62,885 nt of DNA from a bacterium (GTDB taxonomy: Bacteria; Desulfobacterota; JAPLJL01): NCBI GenBank assembly GCA_028713675.1, contig JAQTNV010000017.1, positions 1-62,885 of the forward strand, written 5' to 3'. Shown in pieces: positions 40,328 to 49,524 of this stretch (the stretch's first letter is position 1; each line of letters begins with the position of its first letter). Under the pieces are notes generated by a model that searched no databases, was not told where the DNA came from, and saw only the letters and a program-made list of their open reading frames with translations. The position numbers and the translations under genes were made by a program.

Positions 40328-43300
40328 ATGGCTACCAGGATCCAAGTATTTACCAAACCAGGTCTTCCCGATTACCTCGGGGAAAGGGCCCGGAAGCGGA
40401 TCGCCCGGGATCTCGGGATCGAACTTGACTCGGTGCGGATCGGCGAGATCTACACGATCGACCGGGAGTTTCCCGGGGCCGATCTGGAACGCCTGCGCCG
40501 GGAGCTTTTCCCCGATCCCGTCACCCAGGAATCCAACCTTTCCGAGCCCGCGCCGGTTTTCCTGAAAAGCCAGGGCTTCGACTGGATCGTGGAGATCGGG
40601 TTCCTTCCCGGGGTGACCGACAACCCGGGGCGGACCGCCCGGGAGGCCATCGAGGACCTCCTGGGGATGAAGTTCCGCGGCCAGGAAACGGTATATACCT
40701 CGCGTCAGTACCTGCTCGGGGGCCGGCTCGACCGGGCACTGGTCGAACAGGTCGCCGCCGGGCTTTTCAACCCCCTGATCGAGCGTTCCGCGGTCCGGAG
40801 CCGGGAGGAATTTGAGCGGGAGGGCGGCCTCTCCCTGCCTCTGCCCCGGGTCCAGCTTCCTCCGGAAGCCCCGGTCCTGAGCGTGGACCTCAACCTGCCC
40901 GACGAGGAACTGGCCCGCCTGGGCCGCCAGGGGATTCTCGAGGGTACCCGGGACGGCCGGGAAATCCGGCGGGGACCGCTGGCCCTGGACCTGGATTACC
41001 TGCACGCGATCCGGGACTACTTCAACCGGGAAGGGCGGAAGCCCACGGACCTGGAACTCGAGTCCATCGCCCAGACCTGGTCGGAGCACTGCAAGCACAC
41101 CATCTTCGCCGCCTGCCTGGACCGGGTGGACGGGCTTTTCAAGACCTACATCCGCCGGGCCACGGAGGAAATCCGGAAGAAACAGGGCCGGAAGGATTTC
41201 TGCGTCTCGATCTTTACCGACAACGCCGGGGTGATCCGGCTCAACCGGGACTGGAACCTGGCTTACAAGGTGGAAACCCACAACACCCCCTCCGCCCTGG
41301 ATCCTTACGGCGGGGCCATCACCGGGATCGTGGGGGTGAACCGCGATCCCCTCGGCACCGGGAAGGGCTCCCGCCTGGTCGTCAATACCTACGGTTTCTG
41401 TTTCGGGGACCCGATCGGGAAATGGGAGCCGCTCTTCCGGGACCGGGAGAAGGAGAACCCGGTGCTCCATCCCCGCACGGTTTTCGAGGGTGTCCGCCGG
41501 GGGGTGGAAGACGGAGGCAACAAGTCGGGGATCCCCACCGGATTCGGATTTGTCCGTTTCGACCCCCGCTACCGGGGCAAGCCCCTGGTGTTCGTGGGGA
41601 CGCTCGGGCTCATGCCCGCCCGGATCGGGGGGAAGCCCACGGAGCAGAAAGGGGCCCGGCCCGGGGACCTGATCGTGGTCGCCGGGGGCAGGGTGGGAAA
41701 GGACGGGATCCACGGCGCGACCTTTTCCTCGGAGGAGCTCCACGCCGGGAGCCCGGTGACCGCGGTCCAGATCGGCGACCCGATCACCCAGAAGAAGCTC
41801 GGCGACGCCCAGCTCGAGGCCCGGGACCGGGAGCTTTATTCCAGCGTGACCGATAACGGGGCGGGCGGGATTTCCTGCTCGATCGGGGAAATGGCCCGGG
41901 AGTGCGGCGGGTGCCGGGTCGAGCTCGACCAGGTTCCCCTCAAATACCCGGGTTTGGCCCCCTATGAAATCTGGATCTCGGAATCCCAGGAACGAATGAC
42001 CTACGCCGTCCCGCCCGAAAAGGCGGACGAATTCCTGCGCCTCTTGGCCTCCCGCGGAGTGGAGGCCGCCGCCATCGGGAAATTCACGGATTCCGGACGC
42101 TGTGTCGTAACCTACCGGGGGAAGACCCTGATGGACGTGGACCTCGATTTTCTCCACGACGGCCTGCCCCGGCGGAAACTTAAATCCAAATGGATTGCCC
42201 CCCGCCATCCCGAGCCCGCGCTCAAGGAGCCGGGCGATTACGGTAAAGCCCTGGAAGCGATGCTCTCCCGGCCCAACCTCGCGAGCAAGGAATTCGTCGT
42301 CCGCCAGTTCGACCACGAGGTCCAGGGCGGTTCGGTGATCAAGCCTCTGGTGGGGGTGGAGGAGGATGTCCATTCCGAGGCGGTGGTCTACCGCCCGTTG
42401 CCGGATTCCCGGGAGGGGGTGGCCATCACCGGCAGTCTCTTCCCCGGCTACGGCGATATCGATCCTTACTGGATGGCGGCGGCCGCGATCGACCAGGCCG
42501 TCCGCAACCTGGTCGCGGTCGGGGCCGATCCCGAGAGGATCGCGCTGCTCGACAACTTCTGCTGGTGCAGCTCGGATGAGCCGGAGCGGCTCGGCCAGCT
42601 CAAGCGGACCTGCCAGGCCTGCTACGATTTCGCCCTTCACTACCAGGCCCCCTTCATTTCGGGGAAGGATTCGATGTACAACGATTTCAAGGGTTTCGAC
42701 GCGCGGGGCGGCCCGATCAAGATTTCCGTGCCACCCACGCTTCTGATCTCCGCGATCGGGATCGTTTCCGATCTCCGCCGGAGCCTGACCCTGACCGCCA
42801 AGTCCGCGGGGGACCTGGTTTATGTCCTGGGCCTGACCCGGAAGGAAATGGGGGGCGGCCAGTATTACGCGGCCAGGGGGGAAAAAGAGAAGGGCCGGGC
42901 CTACGTGGGCGCTTCCGTCCCGCGGGTCAGGCCGGAGGAAACGCTCAAGCTTTATCCCCGGGTGGCGGATATTATAAAGGAAGGCCTGGTAGCCTCCGCG
43001 GCCCCGGTCGGGGAAGGCGGCCTGGGCATCTCCCTGGCCAGGAAGGTGATGGCCGGGTGCCTCGGGATGGGGATTGACCTGGCCCTGGTTCCGAAGGGCC
43101 CCGGGGCGGGGCGGGATGATTATCTGCTTTTCTCCGAATCCGCCGGGCGTTTCCTGGTCACGGTCGATCCCCGGAAGAGCGAGAAATTCGAGAAACGGAT
43201 GAAGGGCCTGCCGCTGGCCAGGATCGGGACGGTCATAATGGAGCCGGTCCTGAAGATTCAGGGAGTGGAAGGCAAGGAAATCATCAGCATCAAAATCGAA

Positions 43301-43342
43301 AAATTGAAAGAAGCGTATAAAAAAACCTTTAAGGATTGGTAA
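40328..43342 (+). CDS. purL: Phosphoribosylformylglycinamidine synthase with fused PurS-like N-terminus
   Basis: 1004 residues. ATP-dependent amidation of FGAR to FGAM in purine synthesis. The first 170 or so residues contain two PurS-like beta-alpha segments (IQVFTKPGLPDYLGERARKR and WIVEIGFLPGVTDNPG). The AIRS-like halves follow, with LESIAQTWSEHCKHT, VETHNTPSALDPYGGA and SVTDNGAGGISCSIGEMA. No amidotransferase domain is fused; PurQ is separate and follows. The start is the ATG at 40328; an in-frame TTG at 40313 is less likely. No strong ribosome-binding site. Confidence 0.95.
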   Translation: MATRIQVFTKPGLPDYLGERARKRIARDLGIELDSVRIGEIYTIDREFPGADLERLRRELFPDPVTQESNLSEPAPVFLKSQGFDWIVEIGFLPGVTDNPGRTAREAIEDLLGMKFRGQETVYTSRQYLLGGRLDRALVEQVAAGLFNPLIERSAVRSREEFEREGGLSLPLPRVQLPPEAPVLSVDLNLPDEELARLGRQGILEGTRDGREIRRGPLALDLDYLHAIRDYFNREGRKPTDLELESIAQTWSEHCKHTIFAACLDRVDGLFKTYIRRATEEIRKKQGRKDFCVSIFTDNAGVIRLNRDWNLAYKVETHNTPSALDPYGGAITGIVGVNRDPLGTGKGSRLVVNTYGFCFGDPIGKWEPLFRDREKENPVLHPRTVFEGVRRGVEDGGNKSGIPTGFGFVRFDPRYRGKPLVFVGTLGLMPARIGGKPTEQKGARPGDLIVVAGGRVGKDGIHGATFSSEELHAGSPVTAVQIGDPITQKKLGDAQLEARDRELYSSVTDNGAGGISCSIGEMARECGGCRVELDQVPLKYPGLAPYEIWISESQERMTYAVPPEKADEFLRLLASRGVEAAAIGKFTDSGRCVVTYRGKTLMDVDLDFLHDGLPRRKLKSKWIAPRHPEPALKEPGDYGKALEAMLSRPNLASKEFVVRQFDHEVQGGSVIKPLVGVEEDVHSEAVVYRPLPDSREGVAITGSLFPGYGDIDPYWMAAAAIDQAVRNLVAVGADPERIALLDNFCWCSSDEPERLGQLKRTCQACYDFALHYQAPFISGKDSMYNDFKGFDARGGPIKISVPPTLLISAIGIVSDLRRSLTLTAKSAGDLVYVLGLTRKEMGGGQYYAARGEKEKGRAYVGASVPRVRPEETLKLYPRVADIIKEGLVASAAPVGEGGLGISLARKVMAGCLGMGIDLALVPKGPGAGRDDYLLFSESAGRFLVTVDPRKSEKFEKRMKGLPLARIGTVIMEPVLKIQGVEGKEIISIKIEKLKEAYKKTFKDW

Positions 43343-43355
43343 TTAGAAAAAAAAC

Positions 43356-43440
43356 AGTTTCGAGTTTCTGGTTTCTAGTTTCGAGTTACTAAAACAAATC
43401 TGAAAACCCGAAACCCGAAACCCGAAACCAGAAACCGAAT
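43356..43440. repeat. Inverted pair of AGTTTCG/CGAAACC heptad arrays between purL and purQ
   Basis: 43356-43390: AGTTTCG, AGTTTCT, GGTTTCT, AGTTTCG, AGTTACT. 43402-43440: GAAAACC, CGAAACC, CGAAACC, CGAAACC, AGAAACC, GAAT. The two arms are complementary in type and stop three bases before the purQ ATG, where no ordinary ribosome-binding site is left. Confidence 0.88.
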
Positions 43441-43443
43441 ATT

Positions 43444-44250
43444 ATGTCCGCTAAACCCAAAGCGTTAATTCTCACCGGTTACGGCATCAACTGCGACTGG
43501 GAGACGGAGTTCGCCTTCAACCAGGCGGGGGCGCAGGCCGAGCGGGTGCACATCAACGACCTGATCGCGGGGCAGAGGAAGCTTTCCGACTACCAGATCC
43601 TGGCGGTCCCAGGCGGGTTTTCCTACGGGGACGATCTCGGGTCGGGCAAGGTCCTGGCCAACAAGATCCGGGCCGGTCTCCGTGATGAGATCCTGGGCTT
43701 TGTTTCCGGGGACCGCCTGGTGATCGGGATCTGCAACGGTTTCCAGGTCCTGGTCAAATCCGGGCTTTTGCCCCGGCCCACCCCGGAGCTCAACCAGACC
43801 GTTACGCTTACCTTCAACCTCTCCGGAAAATACGAGGACCGCTGGGTCTGGCTTTCGGCCCGGAGCGACAAGTGCGTCTTCACCACCGGGATCGAAAGGA
43901 TTTACCTTCCGATCGCGCACGGGGAGGGAAGGTTTTTCGCGCAGGAGAAGGAGATTGCCGGACTGAAGAAAAATGACCAGATCGCCTTCCAGTATGTCGA
44001 CTCCCGGGGCAAACCGGCCCGGGGCAATTTTCCGGAGAACCCCAACGGCTCGGTCCTGGACATCGCCGGGATCTGCGACCCGACCGGCAGGATTTTCGGG
44101 ATGATGCCCCACCCCGAGCGCTTTCTTAACTTCACCTCCCACCCCAACTGGGAGAGGGAAAAAGAGCTGCTTTCCCGCCAGGGGAAAAAGCTCCCGGAAG
44201 AAGGCGACGGGTTTCGGATCTTTCAGAACGCCGTTCAATATTTCAGGTAG
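43444..44250 (+). CDS. purQ: FGAM synthase glutaminase subunit PurQ
   Basis: 268 residues of class I glutamine amidotransferase. VPGGFSYGDDLG, nucleophile Cys in VIGICNGFQVLVKSG, and the catalytic His in MMPHPERF. It is the longer PurQ version (about 260-270 residues). Supplies ammonia to PurL directly upstream. Its start is right behind a heptad repeat array. Confidence 0.95.
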   Translation: MSAKPKALILTGYGINCDWETEFAFNQAGAQAERVHINDLIAGQRKLSDYQILAVPGGFSYGDDLGSGKVLANKIRAGLRDEILGFVSGDRLVIGICNGFQVLVKSGLLPRPTPELNQTVTLTFNLSGKYEDRWVWLSARSDKCVFTTGIERIYLPIAHGEGRFFAQEKEIAGLKKNDQIAFQYVDSRGKPARGNFPENPNGSVLDIAGICDPTGRIFGMMPHPERFLNFTSHPNWEREKELLSRQGKKLPEEGDGFRIFQNAVQYFR

Positions 44251-44251
44251 G

Positions 44252-44345
44252 CGCAACCTTTCCTTCGACAAACTCAGGACAGGCAGGTTGCGAAAATAAT
44301 TAGAAACGGCACAAAAATGGAAATCGCGGGCTGAAGCCCGCGGCT
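44252..44345. repeat. Interrupted CGCAACCT hairpin and CGCGGGCT hairpin
   Basis: 44252-44259 CGCAACCT and 44285-44292 AGGTTGCG are the arms also seen uninterrupted at 2841-2858. Here 25 nt containing CTTCGACAAACTCAGGACAGG lie between them. 44325-44342 is CGCGGGCTGAAGCCCGCG followed by GCTACC. Neither is followed by a T tract, so they are not terminators. Confidence 0.7.
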
Positions 44346-44461
44346 ACCAAAAAGTCCGTCGAATTCCACAGGGCAAACACTATTAATTCAAGATTTGAAT
44401 AAGAGAATAGTTTTTCTTTATTATTTTAATTAAATTCCATACAATACTTCCCAGCAAATCC

Positions 44462-46147
44462 ATGAAAAAGCCCAAACTCATTTCTACCCTGATAATCATT
44501 GCCTTTCTTTTCTCAATCCTGAGGCCGGATTTGATCTGGGCGCAGGGTGAAGCCCCTTCCAATCAGCCTAAAAAAGTATTCCTGGCGGTTCTGGACCTGG
44601 ACCTTTCTCCGGGCATTCCCATGGAGGCCAAGGTTTCCCTTTCAGATATCCTCCGCGAGCAGCTTTGGAAAACTGGCCGTTTCCGGGTGGTGGATCGGAA
44701 CAACATGGAACGGATCATGAAAGAGCAGGGGTTCCAGCTTTCCGATTGCACCTCGAAGGAATGCGCGGTCAAGGTCGGCCAGCTCTTGGGAGTGGAGGAG
44801 ATGGTGACGGGGAATGTGACCCTGCTCGGGAAGACCTACGTCATCGGCGTCCAGATGACCAGAGTCGAGACCGGCGAGATCGAGAAGATGGCGTCGGACC
44901 GCTGCCCGGGCTGCGAGATTGACCAGTTGATCGGCTCGATTGACAAGGTTTCGGCGTCCTTGGCGGAAGCGGTTGGGGGCGTGGTGGCCCCGCCCAAGCA
45001 GGTGCCGCCCAAACCGGCGAAGGTCCTCCCGGTTTTGGGGAGCCTGGAGGTCGGTTCGGACCCGGAGGCGGCGGAGATTTATCTGGACGGGAGCAAGGCG
45101 GGGGTAAGCCCGACTGTGTTAAAGGACATCAAGCCCGGGGACCACAAACTTTTGCTGAAGAAGGAAGGGTATGTTCCGCTGGAGATGGCGGTTTCGGTGA
45201 AGCCGGGGTTGAACTCGGTGGAGGCGCGTTTAAAGCAGTTGGCGACGATCAGGATCCAGGGCGTGCCGGATGGAGCGCAGATATTAATGGATGGAAAGAG
45301 TCTTGGAACCGCGCCGCGGGAAGTGATGGTCCCGGCGGGGACGCACCGGCTGGAATTGTCACAGTCCGGTTACCAGGGTTACAGCCAGGATTTTGAGGCG
45401 CGGGAGGGGGAGAGCCGGACGATTGGCTATTCCCTGGAGTCCCTCGAGAAGCCGCGGGAGGCGGTAAAGATTATAAAGGCTCCCCCCCAGCCTCAATCCC
45501 AACCTCAGCCCCAGGTTCAAACCCAGCCCAAGCCCAAGTCCAAGTCAAAGGGAAACGGAAGAGTGGCGAAGGGGTTTTATTACACCGGGTTAACCCTGCT
45601 TCTCCTCGATGCAACGGTAGGCCAGGCTTATTATCAAGAAAGTAGAATTCATGTCAAATATAAAGACTATGAAATGCCGAGTGGTCACTATATCGGTTTT
45701 GGTATCGGTGGAGCCAGTCTTCTCACCGCCACATTGTCCTATATTTTCATGCCTTCATTATCGGGGAGGGAGCGGGCGCACCTGCTCGGATACAGCGGAA
45801 TAGATATTGCCGCTACCGGTCTGGCCCTGGCGGTGGTTTCGAGTTTAGGGGCCAGGCAGGCTCGGCAAGATTACAACGAACAAAAAATCTTTGGATCTCT
45901 CCCCCTTCAGGATTGCCTCAACATGAGCAAAGAAACTGTGAAGAGTTACAACAAATTTGTTTACGCTTCTTATGGAGTAATCGGTTTCGGGGCGGCGCTT
46001 TCGCTGGTTTCTTTCCTGGCCGCGCCCAAGGCGAAGGTTCCGGCCCGGGCGGAAGGAATATCTTTAATCCCCGAGATGGCGATCTACCCGGAAATGGTCG
46101 CATATCCGGAGGGCGGGGGATACCTGGGGGCGAGGGCATCCTTTTAA
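44462..46147 (+). CDS. CsgG/FlgO-like secreted protein with two PEGA domains and C-terminal membrane helices
   Basis: 561 residues. A signal peptide (about 1-28) is followed by a CsgG/FlgO/TolB-like domain (36-175: VFLAVLDLDLS, SDILREQLWKTGRFRVVDRNN, KVGQLLGVEEMVTGNVT). Two PEGA-type beta domains follow (192-258 and 260-326, each with a D-G-x-x-x-G turn and a HKLLLKKEGY-like strand). A Pro/Gln/Lys linker (338-372) and three or four hydrophobic helices end the chain. Probably an envelope-anchored lipid- or peptidoglycan-facing protein. Substrate and partners are unknown. Confidence 0.75.
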   Translation: MKKPKLISTLIIIAFLFSILRPDLIWAQGEAPSNQPKKVFLAVLDLDLSPGIPMEAKVSLSDILREQLWKTGRFRVVDRNNMERIMKEQGFQLSDCTSKECAVKVGQLLGVEEMVTGNVTLLGKTYVIGVQMTRVETGEIEKMASDRCPGCEIDQLIGSIDKVSASLAEAVGGVVAPPKQVPPKPAKVLPVLGSLEVGSDPEAAEIYLDGSKAGVSPTVLKDIKPGDHKLLLKKEGYVPLEMAVSVKPGLNSVEARLKQLATIRIQGVPDGAQILMDGKSLGTAPREVMVPAGTHRLELSQSGYQGYSQDFEAREGESRTIGYSLESLEKPREAVKIIKAPPQPQSQPQPQVQTQPKPKSKSKGNGRVAKGFYYTGLTLLLLDATVGQAYYQESRIHVKYKDYEMPSGHYIGFGIGGASLLTATLSYIFMPSLSGRERAHLLGYSGIDIAATGLALAVVSSLGARQARQDYNEQKIFGSLPLQDCLNMSKETVKSYNKFVYASYGVIGFGAALSLVSFLAAPKAKVPARAEGISLIPEMAIYPEMVAYPEGGGYLGARASF

Positions 46148-46150
46148 TAA

Positions 46151-46275
46151 AACAACGCGGATGAACGCGGATATATAAACAACGCGGATAGACGCGGAGA
46201 TAAAACGCGGATGAACGCGGATATATAAACAACGCGGATAGACGCGGAGATAAAATGCGGATGAATGCGGATATG
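46151..46275 (+). repeat. 50-bp direct repeat, about 2.4 copies
   Basis: A 50-bp unit built on ACGCGGATGA, ACGCGGATATATAAAC, AACGCGGATAG and ACGCGGAGATAAA is perfectly repeated at 46155 and 46205, and a third diverged copy (ATGCGG instead of ACGCGG) begins at 46255. The divergence creates ATG codons in frame with the next gene. Confidence 0.9.
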
Positions 46276-46299
46276 AACAGATTAAGACGGATAACAAAG

Positions 46300-47742
46300 A
46301 TGAGGATCAGCCGATTTTTAATTGTTGTCGTCCTTCCTTTCTTGTTTGCCTGCGCGGCTTCGACGGATTGGAACAATCCTTGCGATAAGGGTGGATCGAA
46401 TTACAACGTGACGGAATGCGCGAAGAAACAGCAGGGCGGGGGGTCGCAAGCTACGGGGGTGCCTTCCATTCCTTCCGGCCTGACTGCCACGTCAGTATCT
46501 TCAGCCCAGATCAATCTTTCCTGGACAGATAATTCCAATAATGAAATTGGGTTCATTATCGAGAGGAAAACTGGAACGGCGGGGACATACGATGCAATGG
46601 GGAACGTGAGCGCGAACGTAACCAGCTTTCAGGATACTACTGTAACCTGCGCGACGACTTATTATTATCGTGTCAAGGCGAACAATAGCGAGGGAGATTC
46701 AAGTTATTCGAATGAAGCCAATGTTACCACCGGCGCCTGTTTTCTCACCATTCCTGCCGCTCCTGCCGGTCTGACCGCTTACCCCGGCAGTTTGTCTTCG
46801 GAAGTGGATCTTGCCTGGCAGGACAATTCTAATAATGAGGACGGGTTTAAGATCGAGCGGAAGACCGGGTCGGGAGGAACCTATTCATTGGTATATACCG
46901 CCGGTCCCAATGTGACCTCTTATACTGATACCGGTCTTTCCTCCAGCACTGCTTATTATTACCGGGTTTCCGCGGATAACTCGGCCGGGAATTCGGGATA
47001 TTCCGATGAAGCAAATGCCACCACGCGAAGTTTCTCGATTCAAACGGCCGCCATTCCCGCCGGTTGTTTCAACATGGGCGATGCCTTTAGCGAAGGGAGA
47101 GCGGATGAACTTCCGGTTCATAATGTCTGCCTCTCGGCTTTCAAGATGAATGTTTATGAAGTGACCAATGTCCAATACAAGGCCTGCGTGGATGCGGCGT
47201 CCTGCACGGCTCCGGGAGATAGTTCTTCGAATACCCGGTCTTCATATTATGGGAATGCAACTTACGACAATTATCCGGTGATCTACGTTGATTGGGACCA
47301 GTCGAAGTCATTTTGCCAATGGACGGGAGGTCGACTGCCAACAGAGGCGGAGTGGGAGTATGCGGCGCGGGGGGGACTGGCGGGCAAGAGATATCCGTGG
47401 GGTGATACCGCTCCAATCTGCACGTTGGGTGCAATCAATGGAGCGCAAAGGGGCGCGTGTTCCCCGGATGATACGATCGCGGCGGGAAGCTTTGCGCCGA
47501 ATGGTTATGGATTGTATGACATGGCGGGGAATGTGTGGGAGTGGGTGAATGACTGGTATAGCGATACATATTATTCATCGAGCCCGACGCAGGATCCGCA
47601 AGGGCCTTCTTCGGGGTCCGTCAGGGTCTTGCGCGGCGGGTGCTGGGGTATCTACGATCCCAACAATATCCGTGCATCCGTTCGGGGCAGCAATGTCCAG
47701 ACGTACGAGTGGAAGTACTACGGGTTCCGCTGCGTTCGATAG
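46300..47742 (+). CDS. Lipoprotein with two fibronectin type III domains and a formylglycine-generating-enzyme-like domain
   Basis: About 480 residues from the ATG at 46300, chosen because it gives an intact lipoprotein signal (RISRFLIVVVLPFLFAC, Cys 18). The frame stays open to 46255 inside the 50-bp repeats. FN3 domains at about 50-130 and 145-225 (SGLTATSVSSAQINLSW; EVDLAWQDNSNNEDGFKIE). The FGE/SUMF1-like domain follows: GCFNMGD, VTNVQYKACVDA, GGRLPTEAEWEYAARGG, YDMAGNVWEWVNDWY and GFRCVR. The oxidase Cys pair of true FGE is not obvious, and no sulfatase is nearby, so a binding or lectin-like surface role is more likely. Confidence 0.85.
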   Translation: MRISRFLIVVVLPFLFACAASTDWNNPCDKGGSNYNVTECAKKQQGGGSQATGVPSIPSGLTATSVSSAQINLSWTDNSNNEIGFIIERKTGTAGTYDAMGNVSANVTSFQDTTVTCATTYYYRVKANNSEGDSSYSNEANVTTGACFLTIPAAPAGLTAYPGSLSSEVDLAWQDNSNNEDGFKIERKTGSGGTYSLVYTAGPNVTSYTDTGLSSSTAYYYRVSADNSAGNSGYSDEANATTRSFSIQTAAIPAGCFNMGDAFSEGRADELPVHNVCLSAFKMNVYEVTNVQYKACVDAASCTAPGDSSSNTRSSYYGNATYDNYPVIYVDWDQSKSFCQWTGGRLPTEAEWEYAARGGLAGKRYPWGDTAPICTLGAINGAQRGACSPDDTIAAGSFAPNGYGLYDMAGNVWEWVNDWYSDTYYSSSPTQDPQGPSSGSVRVLRGGCWGIYDPNNIRASVRGSNVQTYEWKYYGFRCVR

Positions 47743-47790
47743 GCCTAATAACACCTTAAGATTTCTACCCTTTGGATTTTAGACGATTTG

Positions 47791-47895
47791 TGTAGGGGCG
47801 GGGCTTGTCCCCGCCCAAATGCGGGAGGGCATAAAGCCCTCCCCTACGGGAAAACGAGAAATCGATATTGGGAGGGACAAACTCCTCCCCTGCGG
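47791..47895. repeat. GC-rich palindromes after the FN3-FGE gene
   Basis: 47791-47818 (TGTAGGGGCGGGGCTTGTCC then CCGCCC), 47824-47850 (GGGAGGGCATAAAGCCCTCCC) and 47870-47895 (GGGAGGGACAAACTCCTCCCC) are three related hairpins in a convergent intergenic region. Confidence 0.75.
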
Positions 47896-47924
47896 AAAAC
47901 GGAATAAAATGAAAAATTGCCCTG

Positions 47925-49412
47925 TTATTGGATGAGGTTGGAAATCAGTTCGCTCAGGTCTGAAAGCTGATCAAGATTTGAAACCAGCTCCAGGGCGCGG
48001 CTGACCCTGGCCTCGCCTAAAACCGGGGTTCCCTCCCGGATGAATTTTTCCCGGATCAGCTTCTCGGTTTCCTCGATCGGCCTCCCGGCCGCCCCGTAAG
48101 GGATGTCCTGCGTGGCGGCGTAGACCTTTCCGTTCTGCATCCGGATCTCCACCCGCCCGCTGAAGTGCACCTCGAGCTTTTCCAGGTGGAAATCGGCCAG
48201 GTCGAAATTTCCCCCGGTCAGGGTTTTGAGATCGGGCAGGGGTTCAAGTGAAAGCAGGCTGTTTAGCTGGGCCCGCGCGACCCGGGGATCGTTCACGGTG
48301 CGGACGCGCTTGGCCAGTTCCCAGATTTTCGGATCGCGCGCCCTCTCCAGGGTGAGCTGGCGGGGGGTGAGCTCCCCGTCGATCAAAAGGGCCGCCACGT
48401 TGTAGGGCAGGTTGAAATTGAGAACGATGGTGGCCTGGTTCCGTTCGATTTTCTCCGGGCTGGTGAAAGGGGAAGAAAGCTCGTCCATCAGGAAGGAGGT
48501 GATCCCTCCGGAGACCACCACTTCTTCAACCTGTTCGGGCTTGATCCCGCCGGGGTGCTGCTTCAGGATCTGCTCGACGCAATCCGCCACCGGGTCGACA
48601 TAGGCGCAGGCGGGATAAACCTTGCAGCAGAGGGTGTCGGTGACCCAGGCCTTCCCGAGCCCGCTGATCATTGCCGGGGTGGGGATGTCGGCGAAACAGT
48701 TGATGAAGCCGATGGGGTGCTCGAGGATCTCGGGCGAACCGGTGAACCCGGAGCGGGCCAGCTCCGCCCCCAGGACGCCGATCGTGGCGGGCAGGCCGGC
48801 GGTCAGGAGCTTGGTGTGGGGCCCCATGAATCCGGGCCAGATGGTGAAGGTGGACTGGTAGAAGGCCGCCCCCAGGGCGTTGGCGGTTTCTTCCGGGTTG
48901 AGGCCGAAGGCCCGGGAAGCGGCCGCCGCGCCTCCCCCCAGGTGGACGAAGGACCAGGCCTGGCCGTTCTGGGGACCGAGGGCCACCGAGGCCCCGATCC
49001 GGCCGGCCACCTCGTTGACGATGACCTGGAGGAGGAGAAGGTCCCGGCCGCCGAGTTTGAGTTTTTCCGAGAAAGCCAGGGCCAGCGGCACCGCCGAGAC
49101 CCCGGTGTGGGCGGCCAGGAGGTAATCGTCGTAGTCCAGGGCGATGGCGGCCCCGGAATTATAAAGGATCGCCCCCCGCAGGCTGGTTTTTCCCCCGGCG
49201 GGAAGCAGGCTGCAGTCAGCGCCCTCGTTCCAGCCGGCGACGGTTTTCAAGAGGGCCTGGACTCCCGGTGTCCGTGAACCGGCGCAGGCGGAGGCCCAGA
49301 TGGAGAGGAACTGGAGCCGGGCTTTCCGGATCACCCGGTCCGGGATGTCTTCGAAACGCACCCGGGAGATCCATTCCGCGAGGTAGCGGGTTTTGTCATC
49401 GCGTTTGCTCAT
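47925..49412 (-). CDS. MmgE/PrpD family protein
   Basis: 495 residues. The N-terminal helical MmgE/PrpD domain (LAEWISRVRFEDIPDRVIRKA, ALDYDDYLLAAHTGVSAVP) and a C-terminal domain with KVYPACAYVDPVADCV are recognisable. Members include 2-methylcitrate dehydratase, immune-responsive cis-aconitate decarboxylase and iminodisuccinate-type enzymes. No prpB, prpC or acnD is nearby, so the substrate is undetermined. GGAG lies 10 nt before the ATG. Confidence 0.88.
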   Translation of the reverse strand: MSKRDDKTRYLAEWISRVRFEDIPDRVIRKARLQFLSIWASACAGSRTPGVQALLKTVAGWNEGADCSLLPAGGKTSLRGAILYNSGAAIALDYDDYLLAAHTGVSAVPLALAFSEKLKLGGRDLLLLQVIVNEVAGRIGASVALGPQNGQAWSFVHLGGGAAAASRAFGLNPEETANALGAAFYQSTFTIWPGFMGPHTKLLTAGLPATIGVLGAELARSGFTGSPEILEHPIGFINCFADIPTPAMISGLGKAWVTDTLCCKVYPACAYVDPVADCVEQILKQHPGGIKPEQVEEVVVSGGITSFLMDELSSPFTSPEKIERNQATIVLNFNLPYNVAALLIDGELTPRQLTLERARDPKIWELAKRVRTVNDPRVARAQLNSLLSLEPLPDLKTLTGGNFDLADFHLEKLEVHFSGRVEIRMQNGKVYAATQDIPYGAAGRPIEETEKLIREKFIREGTPVLGEARVSRALELVSNLDQLSDLSELISNLIQ

Positions 49413-49524
49413 AATTTTAGGCTCCGGGGTTTCAATATTCTTTTGTAGTCCGCCGATTTACTTGTCCCGTCACTGGCGGGATCGGCTTTTTTTGCCATGC
49501 CCAATAAATTGGGCAACTACCTTG

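Noticed and set aside
40289-42640. A 783-codon open frame on the minus strand opposite purL
   Set aside because: It is a by-product of GC-rich codon use in purL. The translation is Pro/Gly/Arg-rich with no family motif, while the plus strand encodes an unmistakable PurL. The same applies to long antisense frames at 24978-26930, 6722-8404, 50055-51758 and 52459-54123.
46151-46275. Possible CRISPR array
   Set aside because: The 50-bp units are contiguous with no unique spacers, and no cas gene is present. Heptad arrays elsewhere are also spacer-free.
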